Source: Circinella umbellata (taxonomy: Eukaryota > Mucoromycota > Mucoromycetes > Mucorales > Lichtheimiaceae). Taken from it: a DNA stretch of 64,000 nt. The translations under genes and the position numbers were made by a program. Positions 22,266-36,600 of the stretch are shown piece after piece; the stretch's first letter is position 1; each line of letters opens with the position of its first letter. Location of the stretch: contig JAIWNF010000060.1 in assembly GCA_025093555.1 (NCBI GenBank), positions 62,001 through 126,000 on the forward strand, given 5' to 3'. Under the pieces are notes generated by a model. That model searched no databases, had not been told where the DNA came from, and worked only from the letters and a program-made list of their open reading frames with translations.

Positions 22266-25200
22266 TGGTTACTGTTGTTGTTATTCTGCTTCTTCTTTTG
22301 TTGCTGCTAAAAGGTTATATATGTATATGATAGAAGAATTGGTTTTTTACATATAAGAGTATAATTTTGTTTATAATTTTACTGATAAAATATTGTTATC
22401 CTGAAAAAAATGGGCGAAATAAATGAAAAAGAAAGAAGTATATGTGTAAATATAATATAATTTTTACACCATTAGCAAGTTTTTTTTTTTTTTTTTTTTT
22501 TTTCGTTTCTGTTGAAAAAGAAAAAGAGAAAAAGGCACAAAATAAAATAAAAATATTCAAAGTCAAAAGTTTAGTTCGATAGAGAAGAAAGATTTTTGGG
22601 GGGAGGAAGGATTTATGATGATGAAGGAAAGGTTTACGAGTGCGTGTGGTGGGTAAAGGGTTGAATGGATGGAAGGAAGAGAGCGTTTAAGAAGTTACCA
22701 GCTCATCAAGGATTAAAGGGGTGAATAGGCGATTAGACCCCTCTAAAAACCATGCTACCAGCCAAATCAACTGCCACAACCTAAAAACGTGGGCAGTGTT
22801 TCCTGCAATGATCGGCTGCGATGGGTAGCACAAGGAATGCCTTTTTTTTTTTTGCTCCTCATATTTAAGTCACACAATATAACACACCCATACATAATAT
22901 ACATAATAATACATTAACAGCTACGTGCTATCATCAACGTTTTTTTCTACTCTTCTAATATTGTTGCCCAATGAAGAAGTGCGTGCCATGCTTTCTCCTT
23001 TTCTTATTGGCTAAATTATAAGGGTACCTTAAAAAATTTACGGTTACCTATTTTTTCAATTTTTTCTTAAGTGGGGTTTTTTTTTGTCATTACTCCCCCC
23101 AAAATGCTTAGAAGTGCTACTTTGGTATTTACGTTTATTATATTAGGAAGAGCACACACTAAAATAAGAAACATCGTATTCAAATGTATATTTAATTCAT
23201 AATATAGTGATGGCTTCTTGATAGACCCGCGAATCAGACAAAATATCTGTTTTTTTTTCAAAGTCAGGAATATATATGTCACCAATAGCGTTTGTAGATG
23301 TTGCCTCATGCTCGCAATGCTTTAATCCTTCTTTAAAAGATGAAAAGCCGTTCATCCCACCGAGAATTAGTTTTTCTATTTAAAAAATGACAGACTCCAT
23401 CTACAATAGTATATAACGAAAAATGACGACGGGTCCATGTTTTTTTTTATATTGATGATTTATCTAGATCGAGTAGTTACACTTGCGTTTTTTTCCCTCT
23501 CTACCCCCGTTTTTATTTTCTTTTTTAGATAGGCTTTTTTTTTCGCCATTTAGTCATTCCTGCAGTGGATTATATTGTTGACACATTTGACTAATAAAAC
23601 AGCCTCGCTTTTTTGGGGGGAGAGGAAAGAAGAAAAACGTTTAGCGCGATAAAAAAACTTATTATGTTTCAATTTTAATTACTTTATAATAATTATAATG
23701 CAAGAAAGAAATTAATTATAGTTGAATAATAATAATAATATTGAGAAAAACAGGTTATCATCCGAATTTTAATAGTTGAGATGGTAACAAAAAAAAGAGA
23801 GAGCTTACTAAATCAATGATATTTTTTATTGCTAGGTATAAAAAAAAGATTATAAGAAAGAATGAAAATAAACGGATGGACCCGTTGTTACCGATAATTC
23901 TAGTGCTCCATAGTTGAGTAAGCGTAAAGACCGGAACCATAAATAGGCTTCCGCTTATGTCCTTCCCTCCCCCCAATTGGTCACAGTTTTTTTTTTTTTT
24001 TTAGTTTTATATATAAATCATAACCATAGAAAAATCGACCCTGTATCTTCTTGTTCTACTTGAACGTTTACAAGATAAATAAATCTTACTGGATGAAAAT
24101 TTTAATCCTATTGATCGCCACTTTTAAAAATCATGGCGCTTTTACATAATAATGATTTGGTGATCCCCTTGCTTTTTTTTATTGGAAAAAAAGAGGAAGA
24201 GCGACGATGATGATGACCATTCCATTCCATTTTATTTTTGTCAAAACTTCAAATATATTACAATTTAGCCATCCAAACCACGATAACATTTTGCCACGAG
24301 GTTTTCTTTTCTATTTATTATTTTATTTATTATTAATATTTATCAGCATCCTATAAACAAACAGCAAGTCATTTTATACAACAAAAAAAGTTAGCTTTAA
24401 TTTTTTATTTACTACTAGTAGCTTACATTACTAAATCATATATTCCCTTTTTTATATTGTTTCATATATTAGATTTTTTTCCCTTGATTAATATATCAAA
24501 ATATAATTCTTGCTAGAATAAATAAATAAAAAAAGGAGCGGGAACATAGGATCAGGGTCGTCCATATGAAACATTCTTGTTTCTAAATTAAAAATTCGGC
24601 TGCTTTTCGTTTCCATATGATGATAAACATCAATCTGGGTCGTCCCCCGTACAATTCATTCTGCGGATGAAAAAAAAGGTACGTAGCTAAATATGTATTA
24701 TACATATATCTGGATAAAGAGAGAATAGAGCTGGAGCAATATTAATCATTATCATTATTATTATTGTCGTCATTGACAACCCGACCGGAATTTGTCCGAA
24801 ACTACTTTTTCTTTTTCGCCCAAAGAATTTAAAACGTGCAAGCTGTCTATATACATGAAAAAAAAAGTAAGTCTTAGTGTGTTTATGCATTTAAGGTATT
24901 TCACTGCACGAGATTTAGTTATTATCTCTGTTATTTATAATACTCAAGAAGTACATCATATTAAATAAATTCATAAATTTTATTAATAGCTATTAATAAT
25001 AGTGGGCTGTCTAGTAAGTTAATTTCTGTTAATGTGAAATGTTGGCTAGCTTTTTTTTTGTTACCAAGAAAAACTGCTAAAAGTACCGAAACTACCTTGG
25101 TGTTGATGTTTTCATTTATTTCTTTTTTTCTATCTTCATATCCTTTCCTTTCTTTCTACTTTTAGTTGTTCAATAGTCTTTCCCCCTCTAAAAAGCCATT

Positions 25201-26693
25201 GATAGATAAACGGTGAGAAGAAAAAGTATGAAAGCTTATAATAAATGATCATCTGAAAAACACAGAGAAGCAAATACAACATTCGTTACCTAACACTGTT
25301 CATGGCATAAATATACGATTGTCTCTTATTTTAGGATCGGCCCACTGCAAACAGTTAGATAATATATAACAGGAAGTCAGTATCACTCGGCATAAAAATT
25401 ATGAGCTTGGACTTTACGTTTTATCAATTGATATATCATAATTCACTGATTTTCAATTTGTAGTAGGAAATCATTGTGGGGGAAAATATATGTACATGCT
25501 CGTACGTTATGCTAATCTAAAAACCCGACTTCTACAAGTAGTTTTTACATGAATTCAAAAAAATATTATATTACACTCATAATATTGTCTCTGAATCAAT
25601 CTAGTTATAAATTATTTGAGATGATCTATACAGAAACTGTAATATACTATCAAAATATTTATACATGTTCGAATTGCTAATTTTGTTATTTATCAAGTTT
25701 AAAGAGTGGTTTAGATTAATCAACGTACGAAAATAATGCCGTAGCAATATTATATGCACAATACGTACGTGATTGTTAAAAGTGCTGCTGGGAACCCGCG
25801 TAATATTTTTTTATATATTTATACTGTCTCATTATTTGAGACTGTTGGCTATTACATTTCAAACCCGAGCTTGATACCATGACCTAATGTTTGTTGTCCA
25901 ATGTTTTTTGTTGATGAATGTTTCTTTCCTTCTTTATTTATGTTCACAAAAGCTGAAACCAGAAATTCTTGGACCCGTTCTTTTATTCGATCATGAGAAT
26001 TTTTGCTGCCACATCCCTCAAGCGACTGTTGTTGCTGCAGTTCCTAAATTTGAGACGCTGCTTGCTTTATTTGATCTTTTATGTTGACTTCCCTTTAAAC
26101 CGCATGACCGTCCCTTTTTTTGCTCTTCGCTCTATGGATAGGCCCAATGTCTAATAGAATCTGCTCTTTGTAAAATTGCATCTCATAGTAGTTCTTTTTA
26201 ATCTTCTTTTTGTCATATTTCCTACTTCTCCATCTTCGTAGTCTCATAGACTAGCTGCATATCAATACCAATTTTTCGATCCGACCTAGAAACTTTTTTA
26301 GACTGAATGAAAGGGGAATGCTGCACGAACATCCACCCATCTAATTTCATTCTCTACTGAGAGTAAGAATTGAGAAGGAGCTGAAGGTTGAAAAAAAGAG
26401 TAATATTCGGATCGATCCGCTAGAGTTTCCTACTTGTGCGCGCACGAAATTACAAAGAGGCCAGTGCACAATTAGAGTTCCCCCGTGCCTTGCAGTAAAT
26501 AAAGAAGCAAACCCCGACAGTATTTTTTTAATATTTTATGAATTGGCGTGATGTTAAGGAAAAAAAAGATCGTTTTTTGAGTTTTTATTAAAGGAAAAAG
26601 CTAAAAGTACATAAATACTCATAAGATTTCAGATAATAATATTATACAGTAATATTATTAGCAAGTCAGAATCATAATAGTAATAAATTAGAT
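22266..26693. other. Large intergenic region between bHLH gene and orphan copy 2
   Basis: 4.4 kb with no supported gene. The first 600 bp, upstream of the bHLH start, holds an uninterrupted T run at about 22480-22503 and a more GC-rich patch at 22690-22850 that may be its promoter. Elsewhere there are scattered T/A tracts and a poly-TTTATTA stretch at 24310-24340. The open frames at 25887-26154 have no splice support and no recognised domain. Confidence 0.5.
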
Positions 26694-26708
26694 GATAATG
26701 GTTATTCT

Positions 26709-29700
26709 TTAATTTGTTATACGCTTGGATCGTTTTCGCATGGCTTGATTTGGAGGTTGATTAACAGGTGCTTTCCAAGTAAATATACCATTTTTGATTT
26801 TGGTTACTGTCCATCCATACCTTCTCACAAGCGCATTTAATGATTGAGGCTTCTTAACATCTCGTACAGCGAGGTACTGCTTCACAGATTCATCCATAAT
26901 TCCACGTCGTTTTTCGATAGTTGCAAATTCTCCCCAAAATCCATCCTCCGTATTAGAGAAATTTAGAGTAACTACGTCGCCATTTACATTATTGTGAAAT
27001 TCACGCCACCATTCAAGAAAAGGATCATCATTTGTTATTGTAGCACCACCACGTTTTGAGGTAGTCGATGGAAGATTAGTAACGGTCGGTCTGGTTGGTC
27101 TGGTAGAGTCATGAGTAGAAAAAGTTGTTTCCGATATAGGTCTTTTTCGCTCAAGTTGTGGAATGATCCATGTTTTCTTATTCTTATTACTAGGTGGACA
27201 TTTTTGAAACTTGTTGAACATTTTTTTGATTTTTCTGTGTAACAGTAATAGATTTTTTTTAACATTTCGTAAGCAACAGAATTTCTTTGTATGATCATGT
27301 CCTTTTTTTCTCGCAAAAATAAGTATCTAAAGTTAATACTTACGCATAACCTGTTGGCATTGTCATCCAGTGATTCCATATTTCTTTCTCAAAGTTTGTG
27401 CCTTTCATTTGTAAGCATTCATCCATCAATGACTGAAATGTGGGGATGTTATTTTGAGGGGTTTGGCCAGTGGAAACAATCAATTCATTCTCACTACAAT
27501 ATTCTTCCATAAACAATTGTATCATCCGTTCACCAGAAAAAGCCACTGAGCGTTCTGATTCTTCTTTAATGAGCGGACGAAGTTCTTGCCCAAATAATTG
27601 AACAGTATTTATAAATGTGCGAAAGTACTTGTCACGACTGTTACTAAGCAACCATTGATCAGTTATCAGAAGATATTTGTTTTGAAGTTTCACAGGGCTT
27701 CCTTGTAAATCTTTGATGATCTAAATTATATAAATCTTTTATTAGACCCGTTTGCTATTATGTATTGAGAGTACTATTTTGCATTATACAAACAAGCTAA
27801 AGATGAGTAATAACTTACCAAAGCGGTCGTACATATATTAGGATCATAATCGAGAATGTGCTTTCCTTTAACATTAGCACCACTACCAGCAATCCACATT
27901 CCATCAGGCTCTGACTTTTCTTCTCCATCTAATTTTACTCGGATATGTGCACGGCCATTTGCAAGAATATTGATAGGAACTTGAGTAAAATATTCAACAG
28001 CTTTTTTCCCTTCATTATTTAATCTTGTCACCAAATTGCGTTTATTTGCCTCTCGCTTAGCTGGTGTTGTACCCGCAGTCCACATTATACTCGCTCGTTT
28101 TCTCAAGGCTTCGGAAACAAGATCTGGATCAAGCATCCAAGTATCATCATCAAAACCTTCTGGCCGTTTACATTGTACCTTGAGATATTGAACTTGTGCT
28201 GGTTCCAAATTACCCACAGGTGAATGATGTTCAGCTTGAATTAAACGTATTAGAGCTTGATAAATATTTGTTTTAGATGGAAGTTTCATAAACCATCTTT
28301 TAAATCGGTCTTTATCGATATTAAAGCTTCGCGTTTTTCGTAGGATCGCATCATTGTACCGTAAAAGAATTCTTAGTTGTAGCTTACGATGATCAGTATT
28401 TTCATCTGTATATCCATATCTTTCACAATGGGCCTTGTATCCAAGCTTTCCACCCACTTTTCCTGCATCGGAAAATAAGCCATTTTCCGGCTGGGAAGTT
28501 TCGCGTAAAATTGTTTTAGCCAAGCGCCCTTTTTGTTCAAAAAAAATAGTGATTGTGTCAATTAGTAATTTCATGCTTTTCTTCATTGGTATCCATATTC
28601 TTTATTCTCTAATTTCTTTTGGGGGATTTATGAATATAAATACCTTTTGCAACAGAATGTCGCCATTCTTGCACAAACGTGCGCGCCTCTTTAAGCTTTT
28701 GTGAAACATCAATCTTTAATTCCCGTTTATGCAATTCTTCAATTAACAGTTGACCAAATGCTCGCGATCCAGGGCGCGGGTCTGTATTATTACGTTGCAG
28801 TAGTGATATACAACAGTCGACCAACAACAAAGAGCGTAACCAACAAAGAAATGCCAATCGAAACAATTGAGGATGTATTGATCCATAGTTCGAATTTCCC
28901 ATATCAAAATGTGGTATCATGACTGTCCAAAGCTTGTCGGATGGTTCACAATCACCATGCTCTGCCTCATAGTTGAAGGAGGCATTATAATTAACAAGAA
29001 CGGGTTCCCCAATAACCGATCCATATTCCGATTCGTTTAACGAATGTCTAGAAGAGCAAAAAACATATTATTATAGTTATTAGTGTTGCTGATCTTCTAG
29101 TTTTTTTTTTCAATAGTTTCTTAACAAGTTCAACCCTCGATATTATCAATTTGAAAAAAAAATGTATTTCCATATACTATTTACCTGCCATGAAAGTTTG
29201 AATAGGAAACGGCTGTCGCTTCATATCCATAAGTAACCATTGTTAAAGGACGCAAACATTCAAATACCGATCCGGCCGTAGATATATGTAAAGGTAAAAG
29301 ATCTTTGTGAGCAGAGCTGGCGAACCATAAGTTCACAAAGCTAATGTTAGAAAATGAATTGTCAGTGTCAATAATCTGTTGTAACATTGACAAAGATGCT
29401 ATTCCTGCACGGCATCCTTCGAAAAAATTTCGTTTGGACTGAGAATTTTCACGACTCATCGTGCTGGCAAATATAGCTAAAGGTATACGTCGATCATTAA
29501 GAACAAGACGGCCTGTTTTTGGAATTGCAGCATTTGTAAGGAATTGTATATATGAGTCGGTTACTTTTTTGGCTAGGCATCCGTCACCTTGTTGTTGAAC
29601 CAATTTATTTCGGTATTGTTGATAAATTATCGCAATTTGTTTTTGATAATCTTCAAGTTGAATAGATATATTTGATGATTCTTCTGTCAGAAATGTTCGT

Positions 29701-30537
29701 GCATGAACAAGATCAATGTTACTAATCAATTCGCGGTCATCGTCGGATGGTAAATAGTGATGGTAAAAACCACCTGGCTGTGAATTCATGAGTAGGTTAC
29801 GTCCAAATAGATGGATTAATACTTGTTCAGTTTCATCAATGAGTTGCCGATTTGGATCATCGAATAAGCCGTATTGACCTTCAACTTCAAGTAAAGGAAA
29901 TGAATACACAACTTGATTTCTTGCTAATCCATGTCTTTCAATGATATCATACATATTGTTATATCGACGCTTTTGTTTTTTGCTGGTATTGTCTTCCTGT
30001 TGGCGTTTTAGTGGCGTCGATGCTGAAGTGCAGCCGACATATCGAAGAAAAAGAACATCGTCGGGCTTTTTTAATGAAAGATATTCATCAAATCTAAAAG
30101 CCAAAGCAATCCAATGGATATTTAATATTTGGTGTACCACAAATATCTTTTTAATAGCAAAAATGAAAAGATATTATTAACCTTTGAATATATGATTCAT
30201 CGTAGTATTCATTGCTGTAATCATGCAAGACTTTCATAAACTGTTGACATGTTAATTTTATGCTACGAACAAAGTACTGAGTGATTGGATTGAAGTCTTT
30301 TTTGGATCTTTGACCACTAGGAATCTCGAGTTCTGCTTGAAGAATTTGAGCCATCTTTTCATTGTCGATGGAAGCTGAATCTTGAGCAAGACGTAAAAAA
30401 TCTGTTCCATTCGTTGTGTTTATGAAGAGTTTTGAAAGAATATTACGAGACGCGTTTGAATCTAAATGGCTTTCAGCTGTACGTTGTCCTACAAGTGTAA
30501 TGATGTGCTCAAGGTACGTAATCCCTTGGTTTTCCAT
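26709..30537 (-). CDS. Orphan six-exon gene, copy 2 (unknown function)
   Basis: Exons 30182-30537, 29185-30093, 28644-29047, 27819-28528, 27344-27720, 26709-27189; 1,078 aa, with the same intron positions and phases as copy 1. The N-terminal exons are clearly diverged from copy 1 (exon 1 roughly half identical), while exon 4 from the shared GKVGGKLGY segment onward, plus introns 4-5 and exons 5-6, is nearly identical apart from a 16-bp insertion in intron 5. Both copies keep open frames, so both may be expressed; selection cannot be measured by eye. The C-terminal exon has the same GCR1_C-like W/R-rich stretch. Function unknown. Confidence 0.8.
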
Positions 30538-30589
30538 GATGCCGCTTTTCTAAATTAATAGTCATTGTGGAACTGAATCGAGATTGGTC

Positions 30590-30597
30590 TTTATATA
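30590..30597 (-). promoter_or_regulatory. TATA box, orphan gene copy 2
   Basis: TATATAAA on the minus strand, 53 bp before the ATG, followed by ACCAATCTCGATTCAG, matching the same block upstream of copy 1. Confidence 0.6.
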
Positions 30598-31417
30598 TTA
30601 TCATTCTTTTTTATAACTATGGTCAAAGAAAAAAAAAGTACAAAGAGACAAATAGCTATACTCTTTTTTTTTCAGTAAGCGTATAACCCCTGAGCTGAAT
30701 TTTTTTTAAGAAAGGGGAAGTTTTATATAAAATTTTATTGTCATTGTATCATTGATTGTTCTTGTACCAAGAAAATGATAGCGCAATATCTCTAAAAATA
30801 AAACGAATTGATTGTTCAATATTGGTTTCTAAGAATAAACACTAGATATATCTTTATTATAAGTTCATTCAATAATTATTTGCTATATTTATATGGCTAG
30901 AAAACGTTTTCGTATCTTCTACAACAACAACCTCCTAGAAAAACATCTCGGTATCAAAAATGAGATAAATATGTTCTCTTTATCTTGATTAGAAATCAAA
31001 AGACAGTGCTTATCAACATTAATAAATTTGAGTGCTTTAATAAGAATCTTAACTCTTTTTTTGTTTCTTGCAGAATGATCGCGTTCATGCAAATTACATT
31101 TTAGTGTAACTAACTCTTTAGGTTTTAAATTCCATCACAGTTTATAGCTATACTTTTAGAAGAGCGAAATACTTTAGTGTCGAATGAAAGTTTGATTTAT
31201 ATGACAAACTTACTTTTCTTTCATGCATGAGTACAATAATTTGCTCTTCTTCATCCGTTGAACTAAATGTTACAGACTTGCTGTTTTTTTTTCTTCTGAA
31301 AAAAAGGAGCAAAATACACAAAAAAATTAATAATACAAAAGTTTATATTTATCATCTAATTACAAAATATTATTTACATATACAAAACATAAACTAACAA
31401 GAATTTAAAATGTATAA
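30598..31417. other. Intergenic region between orphan copy 2 and the F-box gene
   Basis: AT-rich, no supported gene. It contains the promoter of copy 2 (minus) and the 3' end of the F-box gene. Confidence 0.45.
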
Positions 31418-33507
31418 CTATGTTCTGGTAATGTTTAATCTTCCTCCACGTTCTTCTAAAATTCGATTTGCTGTTTCTCGATGATTTTCAGGAAAAGATG
31501 ATTGATGATTTAATGAGGCGTCATCACGAATATTAAAGTTTTTTAACACCGTTAATTTATTGACTACTTCCAATACGTGTTCCCATCCGATATCCATTTC
31601 CAATTCGGTCAAATATTTCCAATCGGCGGACGCAAACTGAATCAATGCCTCTTTGGTATGTGATCGAGTCCCCTTAAATCTCATTTTACGAAGCCGTGGG
31701 CAATTATTTGAAATCTCCTTGAGCACTTCATTATTGACAATGAGAAAAGTTCCTCTTGATCTATTGTTAAAATATGTGCTAACTTCGCCATAACAATTAT
31801 CAATGTCAATAATTTCTAGAGCAGGACATGCCGTGAAAAGGGCAGCTAACGCTTTGCTTACAGGTGGATGCTTGTCACTATTCCAGTTTACCTCAGATTC
31901 AGTAGATAAATAAATGTCTCGTAAACGGGGTGCACCATGGTAAGCCAGTCGGTAAAACGAACTTGTACAAATTTTCCTACCATCATAGTGTAAATAAATA
32001 AGCTCTAAAGACTTGTAATACTTTTTATAGATGGATACCATAAGATTATCATCTAGTTTCAAATCTTTGCCACTCAGAACCAATCGTCGTACTCCGAATG
32101 GTTTTTTCTTGCTGTTACTGTTATTTCTTATTGATAATGGAACGGATCGTGATGATGATGGGGTACCTACATCTGGTGAATGATTATTAACGCTCGTTAT
32201 TGTGTCGTCGTCAAACTCATTTACGTCTACTCTGTCATTCAAAATAGCTGGTAATTCTGCTCTTGGTGCCACAACCAACGTTTCAAGATTATGACACTGT
32301 TTCATTACTTGCAAAATCAAATGTTTATGATTTAGAGAACCCCCACTATCCATAAATAAGTGGACAAGATTTGGACACTGATGTAATATACCACCAAGTC
32401 GACCATTGGCGATTGGAGTACCATGTGGATCGGTATAGGACTGGATGTAGTGAAATGAAAGCTTGAGATACGTAAGCGATGTATATTCAATGTTTGGAAT
32501 AATAATTTGTTTTTTCTTGGGAGGAACTAGAGAATTTCCTGATGGAGACAAGGTGCTTTGAGAAAATGATACTCGCGTCATGCTTGAACATGATTCCAAT
32601 ATTGGTGACGCTATTTTATATGATGAAAATTTGCAATCGACGAATTCGATTTGTTTTACTGGTGGACTTTATATATATATAATGTTAATAGACATGCTAC
32701 ATAGTTATTTTTTATACATGTATAATTTACCTTGTGGAACGAATTGCTTCTGCTAAAAGATCTGCTTCTGTATCCGTCAAATCCAGTTTACTGAAACCTG
32801 AAATATGCTATTTAATAAAAAAAAAAACTTGCATTGTTTTTGCTTTTTTATATATAAAAAAACAACTTACAAAGCTTTTCCATAGAATGATTATCAGAAT
32901 AAGATAAAAATAATAACATATCATGAACAAGTCCCTGATCTAATGGACCCTCCAATCGAAACTCTTGTGCTTGTCGTCGTAATAATGGATCCAAAGTAGA
33001 TCGATTTACTTGTGGCATTTCTCTTGACATTTTTTGCCAAAATTCTGGCCATTCCATCATAATATTACACCATTGTTGACATACACCCGTACAACGCAAC
33101 ATATCTCTAAAATCAAGTTTATTAAAAATTTGAATCAAGACATCGTATGGCAAAAATTGATGAAAACCCCGACTTCGTTGTGCAAGTGTGGCTGACACTT
33201 GATTTTTTTCCTTTTGTAGTTGTGTATATTGTGGGTCAACTGCTGAAACAACCTGCAATCCTTGCTTATAAACGTTCAATGCTTTAAATAGTTTATTGTC
33301 TTGTTCATAAAGTCGACCTAATTCTAAATAACCTCGGGTAGAATTAGGCATATCTCGAATTGCTTTTTGTGCCTTTCCTTGAGCCTGAATCGTCCTTTCT
33401 CGTTCTTGTTCCTGTTGTGATTGTTGTTGTCGTTTAAATGGACCTCCTTCTTGGGAAAATTGAAAGGTTGAAAGTAAACTATTATATGCTTGTTTTAACA
33501 TAACCAT
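31418..33507 (-). CDS. TPR / F-box / LRR protein, Dia2/Pof3-like
   Basis: Exons 32871-33507, 32731-32797, 31418-32666; 650 aa. Residues about 41-100 look like TPR helices (GYLELGRLYEQDNKLFKALN). An F-box follows at about 115-160 (FLPYDVLIQIFNKLDF, then CTGVCQQWCN and WPEFWQKM). The rest alternates hydrophobic LxxL segments with patches such as CPNLVHLFMD, CHNLETLVV, CPALEIIDI, CPRLRKMRF, the pattern of leucine-rich repeats that bind SCF substrates. TPR + F-box + LRR in this order is the architecture of S. cerevisiae Dia2 and S. pombe Pof3, SCF subunits that act in replisome disassembly and genome stability. Orthology is inferred from architecture. An Asn/Ser-rich insert lies in the LRR part. 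Confidence 0.85.
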
Positions 33508-34357
33508 AATGACAACAGTAATACAATAATAATTCGTGTTTAAAGTGGTTAAAATTTAAGAAAGAACTAAAGAGACTGGTTAAAGAAGAAAAGAAGAAAA
33601 AGAAACTTGATTACTTTTTTTTTTTTATATTTAAGCAACATTTTTTTTTTGCTTAGATGTGGTACAAGAGAATATGACATATGACCCATTTTGTTTGTCT
33701 GTACCTATACTATGCTTTTCCGTGGTACAGTCAGTTATTGTCCGCCAGATCTATTTTATGACTACGCCAATATCATAATAGGAAGCATGCGTAGCCATCA
33801 AATTAGATTGTGGTAGAAAATTATTTGTTTTGTCTTTGCTTCATACTCAATCGTCCTAAAGATTATATTTTATTTTTTATTATCAATTGTGGAATTATGA
33901 CTGATAATCTTCATCAAACTAGAATAAGTAATTTTTCTGCGTAGCGTGTGAACATTTGCTTATTGTTATTTTCTCTATTGTTTTTAATAATAATTGAAAA
34001 GGCATTTATTTAGCATTTTGATTATTAGATGATATAGTAAACATGATCTCAGTAATTTTATTCAAATGATAATAGATGTATAAAAAAAGAAGCCTTCTTT
34101 AGATATTAATGGTAGTTAATATAGTATTTCACAGCAACAAACTGAGTGATATGTAGGCTAGTTTTTTCATCATCTTATAAAAATCTCCATTAGTTGTATC
34201 GTTTTAACCTACATAATACAGTTTACAAAATTAACGAAATAATTTATATAAGCTACTTTTTCAATCAGCAATTCTTCTTTTTTTCAACTAATAAACGAAA
34301 ATTTATTTTTACTAATTTAATGATATACGATATCCCTATTTAAAAGCACCCATTCTA
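33508..34357. other. Upstream region of F-box gene
   Basis: AT-rich; T runs at 33610-33650 just upstream of the gene may be part of the promoter. No gene. Confidence 0.45.
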
Positions 34358-35572
34358 TTAAAAAAGAGAGTTACTACGGGCGTAGCAAAAGTCCGACCAG
34401 GGACGTACCATGGAGCGGTCATGTTAGTGTTGCTATTGTACGCTACGCCCGCCCCTAGTCTGACTTTGATCTTTGATCCACCAAAACCATCAGCCTCACT
34501 TGAACAATTGCTTCTACCTTTTTCATTGTTGGTTTGGATTTTTTTTTTTTGAAAATAATGCTAACGAAGATGGTTTATATAATGTTCTCTTTGTCGTCTT
34601 TATAGATACTGTTTATAATACAAAAATTTATAGAAGTTTATTTTATAGATCAGCATGTAGTAGGCCGTTCAATACGATTATTTAGAGAGATGAAAAATAA
34701 AATGATAGATTGTCCAAATATTTTGTACATTTGAAAACAAAAATGCATAAAGCTACTAATTATATATAGTAGTGATGTCAGGATATTTTCGTGTTATGGA
34801 TATTATTAACATAAAAAATAATGTAAAATTATAAAAGTTTAATATAAAGACAAGGGTTGAATAAATGGTCATGTAAGATAATCAAAATATCGAAATTTAA
34901 AATGAAAAGTCAGTGTAGGTATATATCAAGTTCGTCTTGTATTTTATGGTAAACACTTGAGCCAGACTTTTGACTGTTATACAGGATCGTTACTGTGTCT
35001 TTACGTATACTAGGTATTGTTATTATCTTTCTGAATTCCACATTCTAGGGTAATTATTTGTTGGATAAGTTGTGATATAGATAATATTGGTGCAATGTCT
35101 GAAGCAACTATTTCTTTTTAGGTGAATGAGTTATAAGTACATATATTATCTTGATGAAGTGCTTTACTAAATTATAGTTTAATTGCATGTAGAATATCCT
35201 TTGTTGTATACCAGCATCATCATCATAGTTAACACCTATCCAGAGATTCATTTTCATTTTTATTATCTCACTGTTATTTTCAGTCTTTAGTGTTTCCTTC
35301 TTTTTCAATTGCTATTTCATTATTAATTCTACTCTCACAGAGCATAACTAACAGTAGTAACCCATTTTCTATAAATCAATATAACCTATAGTAAAGGGAA
35401 ATTATTTTACATACTTTATAGCAAAACTAAGTGTCCAAGTGAGGATGATTTTAATAGGTCAAAGATCAAAGTCAGACTAGAGGCATAGCATAATAGCGAC
35501 ACTAACATGACCCCTCCATGCTACACCCCGTAGTCGGACTTTTGCTACGCCCGTAGTAATTCTCTTATTTAA
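34358..35572. mobile_element. TTAA-flanked element with ~100-bp terminal inverted repeats
   Basis: Inverted repeats of about 100 bp: left CTACGGGCGTAGCAAAAG at 34374, right (reversed) the same sequence ending at 35554, with matching inner sequence through GTCTGACTTTGATCTTTGA. The similarity continues outward through GAGA-TTACTACGGG to TTAA at 34358-34361 and 35569-35572. TTAA target sites suggest a piggyBac-type non-autonomous element; the ends are not the classical CCYTT, so the class is tentative. The interior of about 1 kb is AT-rich with no transposase. Confidence 0.6.
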
Positions 35573-35576
35573 CGCC

Positions 35577-36600
35577 TCCGGTGAACACAGCGTCAGGTCT
35601 GACATATTTGTTCGAGACAGATTACTAAAAAGCATAGAGAAGAGAAAAAAAACCCTGTTGCTGAAACACAAAAAAGGTCGAAGGAAGAGGGAACAGCACA
35701 AAAAAGAAAAAGGTCATATATATTTGAATGTAAGAGTTAAGGTGCTTAGGGTGATACTATCGAAGAGAAAGAGGAGTGTGGAGCTGATGATTTTTTTTTT
35801 AAAAAAAAACAATTATATCGATGCTCGAATTAGTGATTGGTGGTGTACCTAGTTTGGTTTAATAGGAGGTGGAGGTTCAACCCATTCTAATAATTCTTGA
35901 CCAGGTTCTGGATCAATGTATTATTGGTAATTTGATCCTGGGTGTTGGTGATAATCGACTTCTGCTAAGAGGCGACATAGTGTTGGCCATGTATTTTTAA
36001 GCTGTAGGATTTTAGAAACTTATTTTGGTTTGGAACGGGGCAAGTGGTTCAAAAATATGAGACTGGGCCAACGGTGGTTTGATGGCATGGTATTGACAGC
36101 TGTGGATGGGTGCTTAAACATGTAATGGAATCCATTTTGGTGAGGGTTGCTGTGGTACAATTCGAGCATACTTTTGTTTTGCCTCAAGGTAACCATCCTA
36201 TTCGCCAACTGATACATCTGCTACGTTCTTTTTTGGTCATTGGAAACCACATTATTTGGTCAGTGCCAAGTTTGGGTCTACATGCTCTGAGCGTTTTAAA
36301 GCCTGGTGCTGATGCGGTTGTCGTTTGAAAGTTATAAGCACGATATTTTTTTTAAAACAATTTTTATATCTTTTTGTGTTGGGTTTTCAACAACCGTTGT
36401 AACCAGTCTCCTAGTGCTCCTTGATGTTGTCATTTTTTTCTTCAATGGCTTGTCGAAGGTTGGATGCTTTTTTTTTGCTCATTACGATGAAATTTTGTTA
36501 TTTTATTTGATGTCTCCTGTTACACACAACGCCAGGTTTCGCATATTTGTTTGAGACAGCTCATACATGTAGGTAAAGCAAAAATAATAATAAAAAAAAC
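35577..36600 (-). pseudogene. LINE-type ORF2 C-terminal remnant between short direct repeats
   Basis: Minus-strand translation at about 35990-36300 gives LGTDQIMWFPMTKKERSRC, SWRIGWLP, then a Cys-x2-Cys (CSNC) and a later TCLSTH, resembling the C-terminal zinc-knuckle end of non-LTR retrotransposon ORF2 in zygomycete fungi. It is interrupted by stop codons (after GWLP, after SYF) and is dead. Two related direct repeats of about 85 bp (CATATTTGTT.GAGACAG... AACCCTG) lie at about 35577-35665 and 36500-36605, bracketing it. Assignment is by motif resemblance only. Confidence 0.5.
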
